A stretch of DNA of 47,744 nt from Bacillota bacterium (GTDB taxonomy: Bacteria; Bacillota; UBA5301; Bu52), in assembly GCA_014896355.1 (NCBI GenBank), contig JADBKO010000024.1, positions 1-47,744 of the forward strand. The letters are read 5' to 3'. A program made the translations under genes and the position numbers. Below the pieces are notes generated by a model that made no database searches, was not told the origin of the DNA, and saw only the letters and a program-made list of their open reading frames with translations. Below, in pieces: positions 1-8,136 of the stretch; position 1 is the first letter of the stretch; every line of letters begins with the position of its first letter.

Positions 1-25
1 CCCGGGGCTCTTGACCTGAGCGGCC

Positions 26-94
26 GTGGGTTTGGACGGGGCGGCCGCGGCCCGGGGCCCGTGGGTTTGGACGGGGCGGCCGCGGCCCGGGGCC
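26..94. repeat. Two-copy GC-rich tandem repeat, 35-bp period
   Basis: Two identical 34-nt blocks starting GTGGGTTTGG begin at 26 and 61, giving a 35-bp period. Each holds an eight-base GCGGCCGC palindrome. The repeat lies just downstream of the stop codon of the minus-strand oxidoreductase gene and at the window edge, so it may mark where an assembly broke. I see no coding function in it. Confidence 0.85.
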
Positions 95-106
95 AATGCC
101 ACAATG

Positions 107-1546
107 CTACGCGTGCTTTCCCTGGTCGAGGCAGACCATGAGGCGTTGAACCCGTTGCGCCACTTCCTGCAAAGCCGCCGGGCTGGGGTAGGGCCAGCCG
201 GTGGCAGCCACCACCAGGGCGTGCAACGCCTCCGGGGGCAGGGCCGCGCTCACGCGCCGGCATTGGACCAGGAGATTGGCCAGGGCCGGCGGGGCCTTTC
301 CCGGCTGGCCGCATCTGCCCTGCGCACCCCGGCCCGCCGTTCCACCCGGGCTGCCGGCTTCACCCGGCTGCGCGGCAGGGGCTTCCGGCGGCGAAAGCCA
401 CGGCTCTGCCGGGATGGCGCCGCTGCAAAGGCCTTCCACAAGCGATAGCAGGCGGGCCGGATCTGCCGCCCGGGTCTCTGCCCGGCCGGCCAGCACCGCT
501 GCTGCGGCGCGAGCCACGCCCAGGGCATCCGCGCCGTAAAGATCGCAGAGGAAAGCCATCCGCAGGAGGTCCGCCCGGTCGACCCGCCCCAGACTGGCCC
601 CCAGGGCGGCGAATACGGTGCTGCTGGGCTCGCTCAGGCCGGTGCCGGCGTAGGGATTTCGCTGTGGCGCCGTGTCCTCCGGGATGCGGCCCCCTTCCCG
701 GCAAAGCCCCGGGCAGCCCAGGCAGGAGGGATCAACCCGGCCCTGACGGCGGCCCCCAGGACGCTGCCCCTGGCGGGAAGGGTCCCCCGTGGCCTGGCCG
801 CGGGCGCCCGGGAAAACGCCTCCCCTCTCCAGCCCCGCCCGTAGCGCCCGGTTGGCCAGGCGGCAGGCCTGCAGAAAGGCGGCGCTGTCCCAGACGCGCA
901 CAGGACGGTGCCCCCGTACCAGCACGGCCTTCAGGTTCTTGCTGCCCAAGACCGCGCCCAGTCCTCCCCGGCCTGCCGCCAGACCGCCGGCGCACACCAC
1001 GCCGGCCAAGGGGGATCGCCGCTCCCCTGCCGGGCCGATGATGATGGCGGCGAAATGCGGGTAGCGGCCGGCCAGCGCCCGGCTGCTGCTCGCCACATCC
1101 TGGCCCCAGAGGTCTCCCGCCTCTTCCAGGCGCATGGCCACCGGAGAGGCGTCCCCGTCCAGGACCAGCACGACCGGCCGCGGCGCCCGGCCCCGCAGCG
1201 CCACAAAATCCAGGCCTGCGGCTTTGAGGGCTGTCCCGAAGCCCCCGCCTGCGTAGGCGTCCGTATATCCTCTGCGGCGGGGGCCTTGGGCGGCCATCCC
1301 CCAGCGCCCGCAGGCGGGTGCCAGGGTCCCCGTGAGAGGCCCGGTGAAGAGGACCAGGATATTCTCCGGCGCCAGAGGCTCCACCCCGGCCGGAAGATTG
1401 CGCCACAAATACCAGGCTGCGAGTCCGTTGCCGCCGAGAACGCGTTCCGCTGCCTCTGCCGGCGTAGGCAGCACACGGGCCGTCCCCTCCGCCAAGTCCA
1501 CTTCCGCATAGAGGCCGGCGTATCCCCGCCGGATCAAATCGTCCAC
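107..1546 (-). CDS. Shortened aldehyde ferredoxin oxidoreductase-like protein
   Basis: The 479-residue product matches the tungsten-dependent aldehyde ferredoxin oxidoreductase (AOR) family, which oxidises aldehydes with ferredoxin using a W-pterin and one [4Fe-4S] cluster. The N-terminal domain is well kept: a GGNGLAAWYLW segment, the glycine-rich AYAGGGFG segment, and GGLAAGRGGLGAVLGSKNLK around residues 190-210. Three cluster cysteines fall in CLGCPGLC near residue 280, and the fourth in LCDLYGADALG. Family members are usually about 600 residues. Here the region that should carry the later pterin-binding segment (a PxYDPR and RGxCH type block) is replaced by a Pro/Gly/Ala-rich stretch, although an AATGW motif typical of the extreme C-terminus remains. 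GTG at 1546 has GGAGGG seven bases upstream. No partner gene is adjacent. It may be a diverged enzyme or an internally deleted one. Confidence 0.8.
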   Translation of the reverse strand: MDDLIRRGYAGLYAEVDLAEGTARVLPTPAEAAERVLGGNGLAAWYLWRNLPAGVEPLAPENILVLFTGPLTGTLAPACGRWGMAAQGPRRRGYTDAYAGGGFGTALKAAGLDFVALRGRAPRPVVLVLDGDASPVAMRLEEAGDLWGQDVASSSRALAGRYPHFAAIIIGPAGERRSPLAGVVCAGGLAAGRGGLGAVLGSKNLKAVLVRGHRPVRVWDSAAFLQACRLANRALRAGLERGGVFPGARGQATGDPSRQGQRPGGRRQGRVDPSCLGCPGLCREGGRIPEDTAPQRNPYAGTGLSEPSSTVFAALGASLGRVDRADLLRMAFLCDLYGADALGVARAAAAVLAGRAETRAADPARLLSLVEGLCSGAIPAEPWLSPPEAPAAQPGEAGSPGGTAGRGAQGRCGQPGKAPPALANLLVQCRRVSAALPPEALHALVVAATGWPYPSPAALQEVAQRVQRLMVCLDQGKHA

Positions 1547-1602
1547 GCCAAACCCTCCGCACGGTTTTTTGGCCGGTTTCTTCTTTCACCCTACCACTCC
1601 CC

Positions 1603-1632
1603 GTTGGAACGCTCAACAGAATGTGGTAACCT
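1603..1632 (+). promoter_or_regulatory. Possible promoter and operator of the GH13 gene
   Basis: TTGGAA at 1604-1609 and TAACCT at 1627-1632 are separated by 17 bases, a moderate sigma-A-like match. The -35 overlaps an inverted repeat GTTG-N7-CAAC (1603-1617) that could be a repressor site. The only local candidate regulator is the LacI-type protein at 19.7-20.8 kb, but its candidate operator differs in sequence. Confidence 0.3.
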
Positions 1633-1725
1633 AGAAGTGCTGCTCACACGATCTGCTGCCTGCCTCCGCCTGCGCGGCCCCCAACGCCTTCCGGGGCGGG
1701 GTGCAGGGCTGAAAGGACTGGGTTG

Positions 1726-3666
1726 ATGCAAACGAATGCACTATTCCATCAGCCCTTCGGGGCCTACGCCTTCCCTGTGGCGCCCCACACTTTGTGCGTA
1801 CGGCTGCGGGCGGCCCGCGGCGACCTGCAATCCGCCCATGTCCTGTATGCGGACCGCTATTCCCCCCTGGGCCAGGACCGTGTCGCAGCCATGGATCTCC
1901 TGGACTATGACAGCGAATTCGACTACTTCCAGGCTTTTCTGACCCTGCCGCAGCCGCGCTTCCGCTACCTCTTCCACCTGGACGACGGCCGCAGCCAGGT
2001 TTGGTACAGCCAGGGCGGCGTTCTCTCCAACCCCCCCAACACCTGGCACCGGCATTTCGAGTATGCCTTCATCATGCCTGCCAACCTCTACTCCGTGCCG
2101 GAATGGGCCAAACACGCCGTCTTCTATTCCATCTTTCCCGATCGCTTCGCCAACGGCGACCCGGCCAACGACCCGCCCGGCTGCCATCCCTGGCGGGTGG
2201 AACCCGGGGAGGACGAGCCCGCTGTCTACCGCTCTTTCTTCGGCGGGGATCTGGAAGGGATCATCCAGCGCCTGCCCTACCTACAGGAACTGGGTGTAAC
2301 CGCCCTTTACCTGACCCCCATCTTCCTGTCGCCATCGGTGCATAAATATGACACCACAGACTATTACCAGATTGACCGCCACTTCGGCGACCTGGAAACG
2401 GCACGGCGGCTGGTGGACCGCTGCCACGCCGCCGGTATGCGCGTAGTGCTGGATGCGGTATTCAACCATTGCGGACAGGAGTTTTTTGCCTTTCAGGATG
2501 TGCTGAAGCGCGGCGCTCGTTCTCTGTATCTGCGCTGGTTTGAGCTGCACGGTCTGCCGGTGCAGACGGACCCGCCCAACTACACCACGTTCGCCAACGG
2601 CGTATCCCGTATGCCCAAGCTGATGACGGCCAACCCGGAGGTACGCCTGTACCTCCTCCAGGTGGCCCGCTACTGGACGCAGACCCTGGGGATCGACGGC
2701 TGGCGCCTGGATGTGGCCAACGAAGTGGATCCCCAGTTCTGGCGGGAATTCCGCCAGACTGTGCGCAGCGTGAACCCGGAGGCCCTCATCGTCGGGGAAG
2801 TCATGACCCGGGCCGATGCCTGGTTGCAGGGGGATCAGTTCGATTCCGTCATGAACTATCCGTTCCGCCAGGCATGCCTGGACTTCTTCGCCACCGATAC
2901 CATCCGGGCCGACGAATTCGCCGCCCGCCTGGCCCGGCTGCGGGCCGCTTATGCCAGCCCAGTCCACCAAGTCCTCTGGAACCTTCTGGACAGCCACGAC
3001 ACCCCGCGCTTTCGCACCGAATGCCGGGAGGCCGCGGAGCGGCAGGGCGGGGCCGCCGTGGGACATTCCCGCGACCGGCAGGCTCTGGCCGCCATCCTGC
3101 AGCTCACCTATGAAGGCGCGCCCCTGATCTACTACGGAGACGAAGTGGGCATGGAAGGCGGCGGTGATCCGGACTGCCGCCGGCCCATGATCTGGGAGGA
3201 AAGCCGGCAGGACCAGGAGCTCCTGACGCTTTACCGGCGCCTGGTAGCCCTGCGAAAAGAGCTGCCGCCCCTGCGCTGCGGATGCTACCGCGCGCTGGTG
3301 CGGGACGGGTTGAGAAACGTCTTCGCTTTCTGGCGGGGACCTGCGGCGGAGGGCGGGGAGCCGCGCCCTGCTGCCGGACCCCCGGTCGTCGTGGTGCTGA
3401 ACAACCACCCGCTGGCCCAGCAGGTGGAGGTGCCGCTGCCGCAGGAGGCCGGCTGTGCCGCCGCCTCCGGGCAGTGGCAGGTGGAGGTCTCCTGGCCCCT
3501 GGCGGCCAGGGAGGCCATCATGCTGCCGGAGGCCGGTGCTGCCGCCAGCGGGCGGGAAGCTGGCGAACACCAGGGAGCCCGGATGGACCGGCTGAAACCG
3601 GGCGGGTCCATCCTTTCCCTTCAGATGCCAGCCTACGGCGGGGCGGTCCTGGTGCGGCGCCCGTAG
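1726..3666 (+). CDS. GH13 neopullulanase / cyclomaltodextrinase-type alpha-glucan hydrolase
   Basis: This 646-residue intracellular enzyme should hydrolyse maltodextrins, cyclodextrins or pullulan (GH13 subfamily 20 type). Residues 1-120 fit the N-terminal CBM34-like domain of the subfamily. The (beta/alpha)8 domain follows with all four classical motifs: DAVFNHCG, GWRLDVANE (nucleophile Asp329), IVGEVM (acid/base Glu358) and LLDSHDTPRF (Asp425). A C-terminal beta domain ends the protein and carries an Ala/Gly-rich insert near residue 600. ATG 1726 has GAAAGGA eight bases upstream; an in-frame TTG at 1723 is too close to it. No signal peptide is visible, so it acts in the cytoplasm and fits with the MalEFG importer at 15.7-19.5 kb. 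The 100-nt convergent gap to the next gene holds a perfect 12-bp palindrome (3738-3749). Confidence 0.93.
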   Translation: MQTNALFHQPFGAYAFPVAPHTLCVRLRAARGDLQSAHVLYADRYSPLGQDRVAAMDLLDYDSEFDYFQAFLTLPQPRFRYLFHLDDGRSQVWYSQGGVLSNPPNTWHRHFEYAFIMPANLYSVPEWAKHAVFYSIFPDRFANGDPANDPPGCHPWRVEPGEDEPAVYRSFFGGDLEGIIQRLPYLQELGVTALYLTPIFLSPSVHKYDTTDYYQIDRHFGDLETARRLVDRCHAAGMRVVLDAVFNHCGQEFFAFQDVLKRGARSLYLRWFELHGLPVQTDPPNYTTFANGVSRMPKLMTANPEVRLYLLQVARYWTQTLGIDGWRLDVANEVDPQFWREFRQTVRSVNPEALIVGEVMTRADAWLQGDQFDSVMNYPFRQACLDFFATDTIRADEFAARLARLRAAYASPVHQVLWNLLDSHDTPRFRTECREAAERQGGAAVGHSRDRQALAAILQLTYEGAPLIYYGDEVGMEGGGDPDCRRPMIWEESRQDQELLTLYRRLVALRKELPPLRCGCYRALVRDGLRNVFAFWRGPAAEGGEPRPAAGPPVVVVLNNHPLAQQVEVPLPQEAGCAAASGQWQVEVSWPLAAREAIMLPEAGAAASGREAGEHQGARMDRLKPGGSILSLQMPAYGGAVLVRRP

Positions 3667-3766
3667 GGCACCGGGGTGAGCGGGTAACGACTCCCGGCCG
3701 AGGGGATCAGGGCTGGGCGGGCGCCCTGCCGGCACACCCTGGCGCCAGGCTCTGCGCAATCGATGC

Positions 3767-5170
3767 TCAGCGGCGGCCGGGATCCGGCGTCCGGCCCACG
3801 CCCCAGCCGGGCCAACCCGGGGGGCCGAAGCGGCGGCGGGCCGGAGCTGTAGGCAGCGGTCCCGCCGGGTTCGCGGGACCTGGGCCCAGCCCGGGGGCTC
3901 CTCCGCCGAAACCGCCCGGGCTGCGGCCCGGGCCGGAGCGGTGGCCGCGGCGGGCATCGCCGGCGCCGTCTTTCACCCCGCTTTCCTTCCTCCGGTCCGT
4001 AACGCCTTTGGCCCCGTCCGGGGCTTTGCGGGCTGCCTCAGACTCGGGCCCGGGTGCTTCAGACGCCCCCGCTTCACCGCTAGATGGTTGAACCGCCCCC
4101 GGGCCAGCCCCCACAGGGCCTCCTTCAGGCGCAGGCTCCGCAGGTTGTTGCGGGCTGGCCACCACCCAATCAGCAGGGGGCGGTAGCGCGGGCTCCGGCG
4201 CCTGTGGCTCCGGCCCTCCCGGGCCCACCGTTCCCTCGTAGCCCGCCACGCCCCCGACCAGGGCCGGAGGGAGCTGCAAAGGCGCGCGGCCGGCCATCGC
4301 TTCCCGCAGCCGCCAGTCCACCCAGTCCCAACGCACGGTGTCCCACCAGGCCCGGATGTAGTCTTCGCGCCGGTTCTCATATTCCAGATAGTACGCATGC
4401 TCCCAGACATCCAAAACCAGCACCGGGATGACGCCCCACTGGGCCACATTCTCGTGCTGGCGGGCCATCAGGATATCGGTGCGGCCGAAGGCCGGCTGCC
4501 AGGCCCAGATGGCCCAGCCGCTGCCGCGGACCTGAGCGGCCACGGCGGTGAACTGGGCCCGGAAGGCTTCCCCTCCGCCGAAATCCCGGGCCATGGCCCG
4601 TGCTGCCTCGGGTCCGGGCTGACCGCCGCCCCCGGGGCCCATGTTGGTCCAGTAGATGCTGTGCAAGATGTGTCCGGACCCGTGGAAGGCCAGCTCTGTC
4701 TCCCAGAAATGGGCATCGGAAAGATCCCCGCTGCGGCGGGCTTCCTGCAGCCGTAACTCCGCCTGGTTCAGGCCGTTCACGTAGCTTTGGTGGTGCAGGT
4801 CATGATGCAAGCGCAGGATGGTGGCGGAGATGTAGGGCTCCAAGGCATCATAAGGATAGGGAAGGGGCGGCAGCACGTGGCCGCCGATGGGCACCGGCCC
4901 CGGCCGATCCGCGCCATCGGGAAGCGGTGGCGTCCAAAGGCCCGAATCTTCGGCCTTGGCTCCGGGTGGCCCCCACGATCCCCAGGGGCCTGCGGGCGCG
5001 CCCGGACCTGTCAACCTGCCCGGGGCTGTGGGTTTTCCCGTTCCACCGCCGGGCACGGGCGGCAGGGGAGCCCACGTCCCAGGCCGCCACCCTGCCGGCC
5101 GGCGGCCCGCTGTCCCGGCTGGCGGCCTAAAGCCCGGGATCGGCACATTGCTGACGCGCTTATCCTCCAT
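3767..5170 (-). CDS. sodA: Mn-type superoxide dismutase with long Pro/Gly-rich N- and C-terminal extensions
   Basis: The central part, about residues 103-290 of 467, is a Fe/Mn superoxide dismutase that converts superoxide to peroxide and oxygen. Metal ligands are His122 in RLHHDLHH, His170 in ILHSIYW, and Asp254 and His258 in DVWEHAYY. Gly at the FeSOD glutamine position and Gln238 in the ARQHEN segment favour manganese. Typical enzymes have about 200 residues. Here a 100-residue Pro/Gly-rich leader and a 175-residue Pro/Ala/Gly tail flank the domain, with no signal peptide. ATG 5170 is chosen because it begins a plausible MEDKRV terminus behind a GGGGGA site; an in-frame start further upstream is possible. 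It is the last gene of the long minus-strand run. Whether the whole tail is translated cannot be proved here. Confidence 0.88.
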   Translation of the reverse strand: MEDKRVSNVPIPGFRPPAGTAGRRPAGWRPGTWAPLPPVPGGGTGKPTAPGRLTGPGAPAGPWGSWGPPGAKAEDSGLWTPPLPDGADRPGPVPIGGHVLPPLPYPYDALEPYISATILRLHHDLHHQSYVNGLNQAELRLQEARRSGDLSDAHFWETELAFHGSGHILHSIYWTNMGPGGGGQPGPEAARAMARDFGGGEAFRAQFTAVAAQVRGSGWAIWAWQPAFGRTDILMARQHENVAQWGVIPVLVLDVWEHAYYLEYENRREDYIRAWWDTVRWDWVDWRLREAMAGRAPLQLPPALVGGVAGYEGTVGPGGPEPQAPEPALPPPADWVVASPQQPAEPAPEGGPVGAGPGAVQPSSGEAGASEAPGPESEAARKAPDGAKGVTDRRKESGVKDGAGDARRGHRSGPGRSPGGFGGGAPGLGPGPANPAGPLPTAPARRRFGPPGWPGWGVGRTPDPGRR

Positions 5171-5248
5171 GCGGCATTCCCCCGACTCCGTACTGGATGC
5201 CATTCCAGCATATGACCGGGGTGCAGCGCCAGCCACATGCCGCTTGTC

Positions 5249-5536
5249 TCAGGCCTCCCAGGCGCCTCCGGGAGACAACAGCGAAAAATCCTCTCCCACT
5301 TCGATGACATCCGTGGGGTACCCGCCGCACTCCTGCGGCACCAGCTGCCCCGGCGCCAGCTGCTCGGGGGGGACCTTGCGCCAGACGAAGACCAAAATGG
5401 CCCAGGTGGGCGTAGTCCTGCCGCCGGTTTCCTTGTACCCGGCGCCCACGGCGATGACGTTGTCCAGCTTCAGGAGGCGCTCCCGTTCCGCTTCCAGCGT
5501 GGCGCGAAGCCGTTCCGGAACATCGGGGCTGAGCAT
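5249..5536 (-). CDS. Conserved 95-aa protein resembling the N-terminal segment of bacterial trypsin-like proteins
   Basis: The 95-residue product carries a pattern I recognise from the N-terminus of some bacterial trypsin-like or NAL1-like proteins: NVIAVGAGYKETGG, then WAILVFVWRKVP, then PTDVIEVGEDF. In those proteins this block precedes a protease-fold domain; here it stands alone and ends at residue 95. Its biochemical role is unknown to me. ATG 5536 has a GGTGGA site upstream. It lies 55 bases after the rhomboid gene and 78 before the SOD gene, on the same strand, so co-transcription is likely. Confidence 0.7.
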   Translation of the reverse strand: MLSPDVPERLRATLEAERERLLKLDNVIAVGAGYKETGGRTTPTWAILVFVWRKVPPEQLAPGQLVPQECGGYPTDVIEVGEDFSLLSPGGAWEA

Positions 5537-5591
5537 GGGTCTCCACCTTCCCCCGTGCTGTGGCGTCCTTTTGTACGGTGCGCTCCCGCCC

Positions 5592-6590
5592 TCACCTGGA
5601 CGCCGTCCGCAACTGGTTCAACAAGATCTGGGCTCCGTCGAAGCCGGGATCGATCTGGACGACCTTCTCCAGATTTTGCTTGGCCTGCTCGGGCTGCCCA
5701 AGCTTCAAGTAGGCCATGGCCTGATTATAATACGCCAGGCAGTAGCCGGAGGGCAAATCCGGCCGCTGATCCAGGGCAGACTGATAGGCCTTTGCCGCCG
5801 CAGCGTAGCGCCCTTGCACGTAAAGCCGGTTCCCGCGCTGTAAATCCCCATACCAACCATGGGGATGGAGGGCCGCAGCCGCCACCGCCGCTGCCAAGGC
5901 CAGGGCCACCACCGCCCGCCACAGCCATCCCACGCGCCGGGCCCGGCGGGCTTCGCCGGCAGACCCGCTCCACAGCTGGACCACCACCGCCGGCGGCGAC
6001 GCCACATAAGCCATGGCGGCTCCTCCCGCCAAGCCCCCCAAATGGGCATACATGTCAATGACCGGGTTAAAGAGCCCGTAGGCCAGATTGATGATCAGGG
6101 GCAGCAGCAACTGCCCCCAAAGCTGCCGGCCAGCCTGGCCGCCCACCCGGCGGGCCACATACAACAGCGCGCCGAAGAGGCCGAAGATGGCGCCGCTGGC
6201 GCCGATGGAGAGACCTTGATTGAACGCCAGGCTGGCAGCATTACCGGCAATGCCGGCCGCAAGGTAAATCAAAAGGAAGCGGGCCTTGCCGTAAAGTTGC
6301 TCCACCGGCGGCCCTAGGGCCAGGAGGGCATACATGTTGAAGGCCAGATGCAGAATGCCGCCGTGCAGAAACATGGCCGCAGCCAGGCGCCAGTACTCCC
6401 CCTCCCAGATCAAGGGACCATATTTCGCACCCCAATGCAGCAGGGTGAGGGAGTCCATGTTCTCCAGCGCCGCCATGAACCCCTGCGGGCTGGACGCCGC
6501 GGTGGCCAGGAATATCAGGGTGTTGGCGGCGATGAGCGCATAGGTGACCGGCGCCCTGGTCCGCCACGCCCGCTCCTCCTGCTGGCTCAT
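5592..6590 (-). CDS. Rhomboid-family intramembrane serine protease with C-terminal TPR segment
   Basis: This 332-residue membrane protein is a rhomboid protease, which cleaves transmembrane substrates. The catalytic dyad is Ser132 in GASGAIFG and His183 in YAHLGGLAGG; Asn85 in HLAFNMYALL fits the oxyanion position. About six helices fill residues 15-200, a further helix lies near 222-242, and residues 247-325 hold two TPR-like repeats (YVQGRYAAAAKAYQSAL and AYLKLGQPEQAKQNLEKV). ATG 6590 has GGAGGG upstream and overlaps the stop of the preceding gene as ATGA, implying translational coupling. The same layout occurs in Bacillus GluP-type rhomboids. In this operon it could process the nearby membrane proteins, which is inference. 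Confidence 0.92.
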   Translation of the reverse strand: MSQQEERAWRTRAPVTYALIAANTLIFLATAASSPQGFMAALENMDSLTLLHWGAKYGPLIWEGEYWRLAAAMFLHGGILHLAFNMYALLALGPPVEQLYGKARFLLIYLAAGIAGNAASLAFNQGLSIGASGAIFGLFGALLYVARRVGGQAGRQLWGQLLLPLIINLAYGLFNPVIDMYAHLGGLAGGAAMAYVASPPAVVVQLWSGSAGEARRARRVGWLWRAVVALALAAAVAAAALHPHGWYGDLQRGNRLYVQGRYAAAAKAYQSALDQRPDLPSGYCLAYYNQAMAYLKLGQPEQAKQNLEKVVQIDPGFDGAQILLNQLRTASR

Positions 6591-7000
6591 GGGGACCCTC
6601 CCGCCTCTGGTCCGCGGCGGCTGCGGAGGTACCCGTCCGCAGTCTCCGTCCCAACCCCCGGCCGTTGCCATCCGTATGTCTGGCTCAACCGGGGCTGGGC
6701 CGAGTAGGGCTGAAACGACGGCCCCGGAACGCCCAGGAGCTGATAGGCCACAGCCGCCGCAATGAGCAGCAGGCTCAGGAGGAGCCACAGCCAGGGCTGC
6801 CGGTGCAAAACCAGGCCCAGGCCCAGGACCACCAGGGCCAACGGCCACAGTTCAAGCAGGCGGCCGATCAGAAACCAGTTCAGCCAACCCAAATTGGCGG
6901 CCAGCAGGGCTACGCCCAGAAGGATCAAGACCAAGCCCAGCACGGCGTTGGACGCCCGGAATTCCCCGCCCCGCTCTTTCTTGGGATCGTTTGCAGACAT
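6587..7000 (-). CDS. Small membrane protein of the LiaI/LiaF-like transmembrane type
   Basis: The 137-residue product has a charged N-terminus (MSANDPKKERGG) followed by three hydrophobic helices at about 20-41, 48-67 and 70-88, then a hydrophilic tail. The pattern LGLVLILLGVALLAANLGWL with ELWPLALVVLGLGLVL resembles the DUF5668 / LiaF-like transmembrane region that occurs in Bacillota envelope-stress proteins. It is coupled to the rhomboid gene by a four-base overlap and starts 15 bases after the Yip1 fusion gene. The function is not established; a membrane sensor or scaffold would fit. Confidence 0.7.
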   Translation of the reverse strand: MSANDPKKERGGEFRASNAVLGLVLILLGVALLAANLGWLNWFLIGRLLELWPLALVVLGLGLVLHRQPWLWLLLSLLLIAAAVAYQLLGVPGPSFQPYSAQPRLSQTYGWQRPGVGTETADGYLRSRRGPEAGGSP

Positions 7001-7015
7001 CGGGTTCCCCCCTTT

Positions 7016-8104
7016 CTACTCGAGGCCGCCGGAAGACCCGGGAGACGCCTGCTGGTGCAGCCAGCCGTTCACCCGCATCAAAGAGATGCTGGAAGTCAAG
7101 ACCTTGCCCAGAAGCTGTTCCCTGCGCACCAAGCCCCCGCCGTAGAGCACCGGCGGCAAGGCCCGATTATCCCCCAGCACCAGGTACGTACCAGGCGCCA
7201 GACGAACGAGACCAATCTGCCAATCGGCGGCCGGGCGCTGCCCTTTGGCACGCTCCCCGCCCGTCAGATAGGGTTCCCTTAGCTTGTGGCCGTTGACCCA
7301 GATTCCCCGCGGCGTAGCCAACACCTGGTCCCCCGGCAGAGCCAACACCCGGGCCAAGAAAACGCCGTCACCTTGCACAGCCACGAGATCCCCGCGATGC
7401 CACCACGACCCCCACACCGGCAGGCGGGAAACGACAGTCTCCTGGTTCCAGTCGGGGCCCAATGCGGAAGCCCCCGGCGGCAGCCGCAGGGTGGGCTCCA
7501 TGATGGCGAAGGCGGCCGGGCTCACCGGATAACTGGGCAGCGCGGCTTGTGTGACGGCTCCTGCGCCGGCCCAGACCAGCAAAACCACCAGCACCACGGC
7601 CCAGGGATTGCGGCCGAACCCATACACGGTGCGCACAGCCTTCAAAAACAAGAGCACGCTCCAGACCAGAGTCCCCAGCGTTACCACGGCGGTGACGGCC
7701 AGGGCAGCCATGGCCAGATACCACGACGAGCTGAGGCTCAGCACCACCATGAAGGCCAACGCCACCAGGCTGGCCAGGACACCGGGAAGAAAGGTCAGGG
7801 CGTACAAACGGAGCAGTTCCTGCCATGAGCCCCGCCCCCCAAAGGCCCGGGCCACTCCGTGGACCAGCGAGGCTTCCAGCAAGTATAAGACCAGGCTCCC
7901 GGCCACGGTTCCCAGGACCAGGAGCCCGGGTGGCACCGGCCCGGGCAGGGCTTCTGCAGCCTTCAGCCCGGAGGAACCGTAACTCGCCAGCACCAGCAAA
8001 AAAACCAGCAGCCAGTCAGGCTGCCAAACTACCCGCTCTAGCGCTGTTTGCGGAGAGGTCAGCGTGTCTTTGAGGTTTAGCCAGGATCGGGCCAGTGCAT
8101 GCAA
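7016..8104 (-). CDS. Yip1-like membrane domain fused to an inactive signal peptidase I-like domain
   Basis: The 362-residue product starts at TTG 8104, which has a perfect GGAGGT seven bases upstream. Residues 1-190 form a Yip1-like domain (MHALARSWLNLKDTLTSP opening, then about five helices, with FLPGVLASLVAL typical of the family). Residues 195-350 resemble signal peptidase I (S26A): MEPTL, RVLALPGDQV, GIWVNGHKL and YLVLGDNR are all recognisable. The catalytic serine that should precede MEPTL is Ile201, and the lysine expected before RVLALPGD is Ala251. The segment after GDNR also lacks the usual serine-rich box. The domain should therefore not cleave signal peptides and may bind them or act as a sensor. 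It sits between the putative anti-sigma gene and the small membrane protein. Confidence 0.8.
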   Translation of the reverse strand: MHALARSWLNLKDTLTSPQTALERVVWQPDWLLVFLLVLASYGSSGLKAAEALPGPVPPGLLVLGTVAGSLVLYLLEASLVHGVARAFGGRGSWQELLRLYALTFLPGVLASLVALAFMVVLSLSSSWYLAMAALAVTAVVTLGTLVWSVLLFLKAVRTVYGFGRNPWAVVLVVLLVWAGAGAVTQAALPSYPVSPAAFAIMEPTLRLPPGASALGPDWNQETVVSRLPVWGSWWHRGDLVAVQGDGVFLARVLALPGDQVLATPRGIWVNGHKLREPYLTGGERAKGQRPAADWQIGLVRLAPGTYLVLGDNRALPPVLYGGGLVRREQLLGKVLTSSISLMRVNGWLHQQASPGSSGGLE

Positions 8105-8136
8105 TTGCCTTACCTCCGCTGCGTATCCGGGCGGAT

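Noticed and set aside
2281-3957. Long minus-strand open frame of 558 codons opposite the GH13 gene
   Set aside because: High GC leaves long antisense frames open; the product is low-complexity and the plus strand has all four GH13 motifs.
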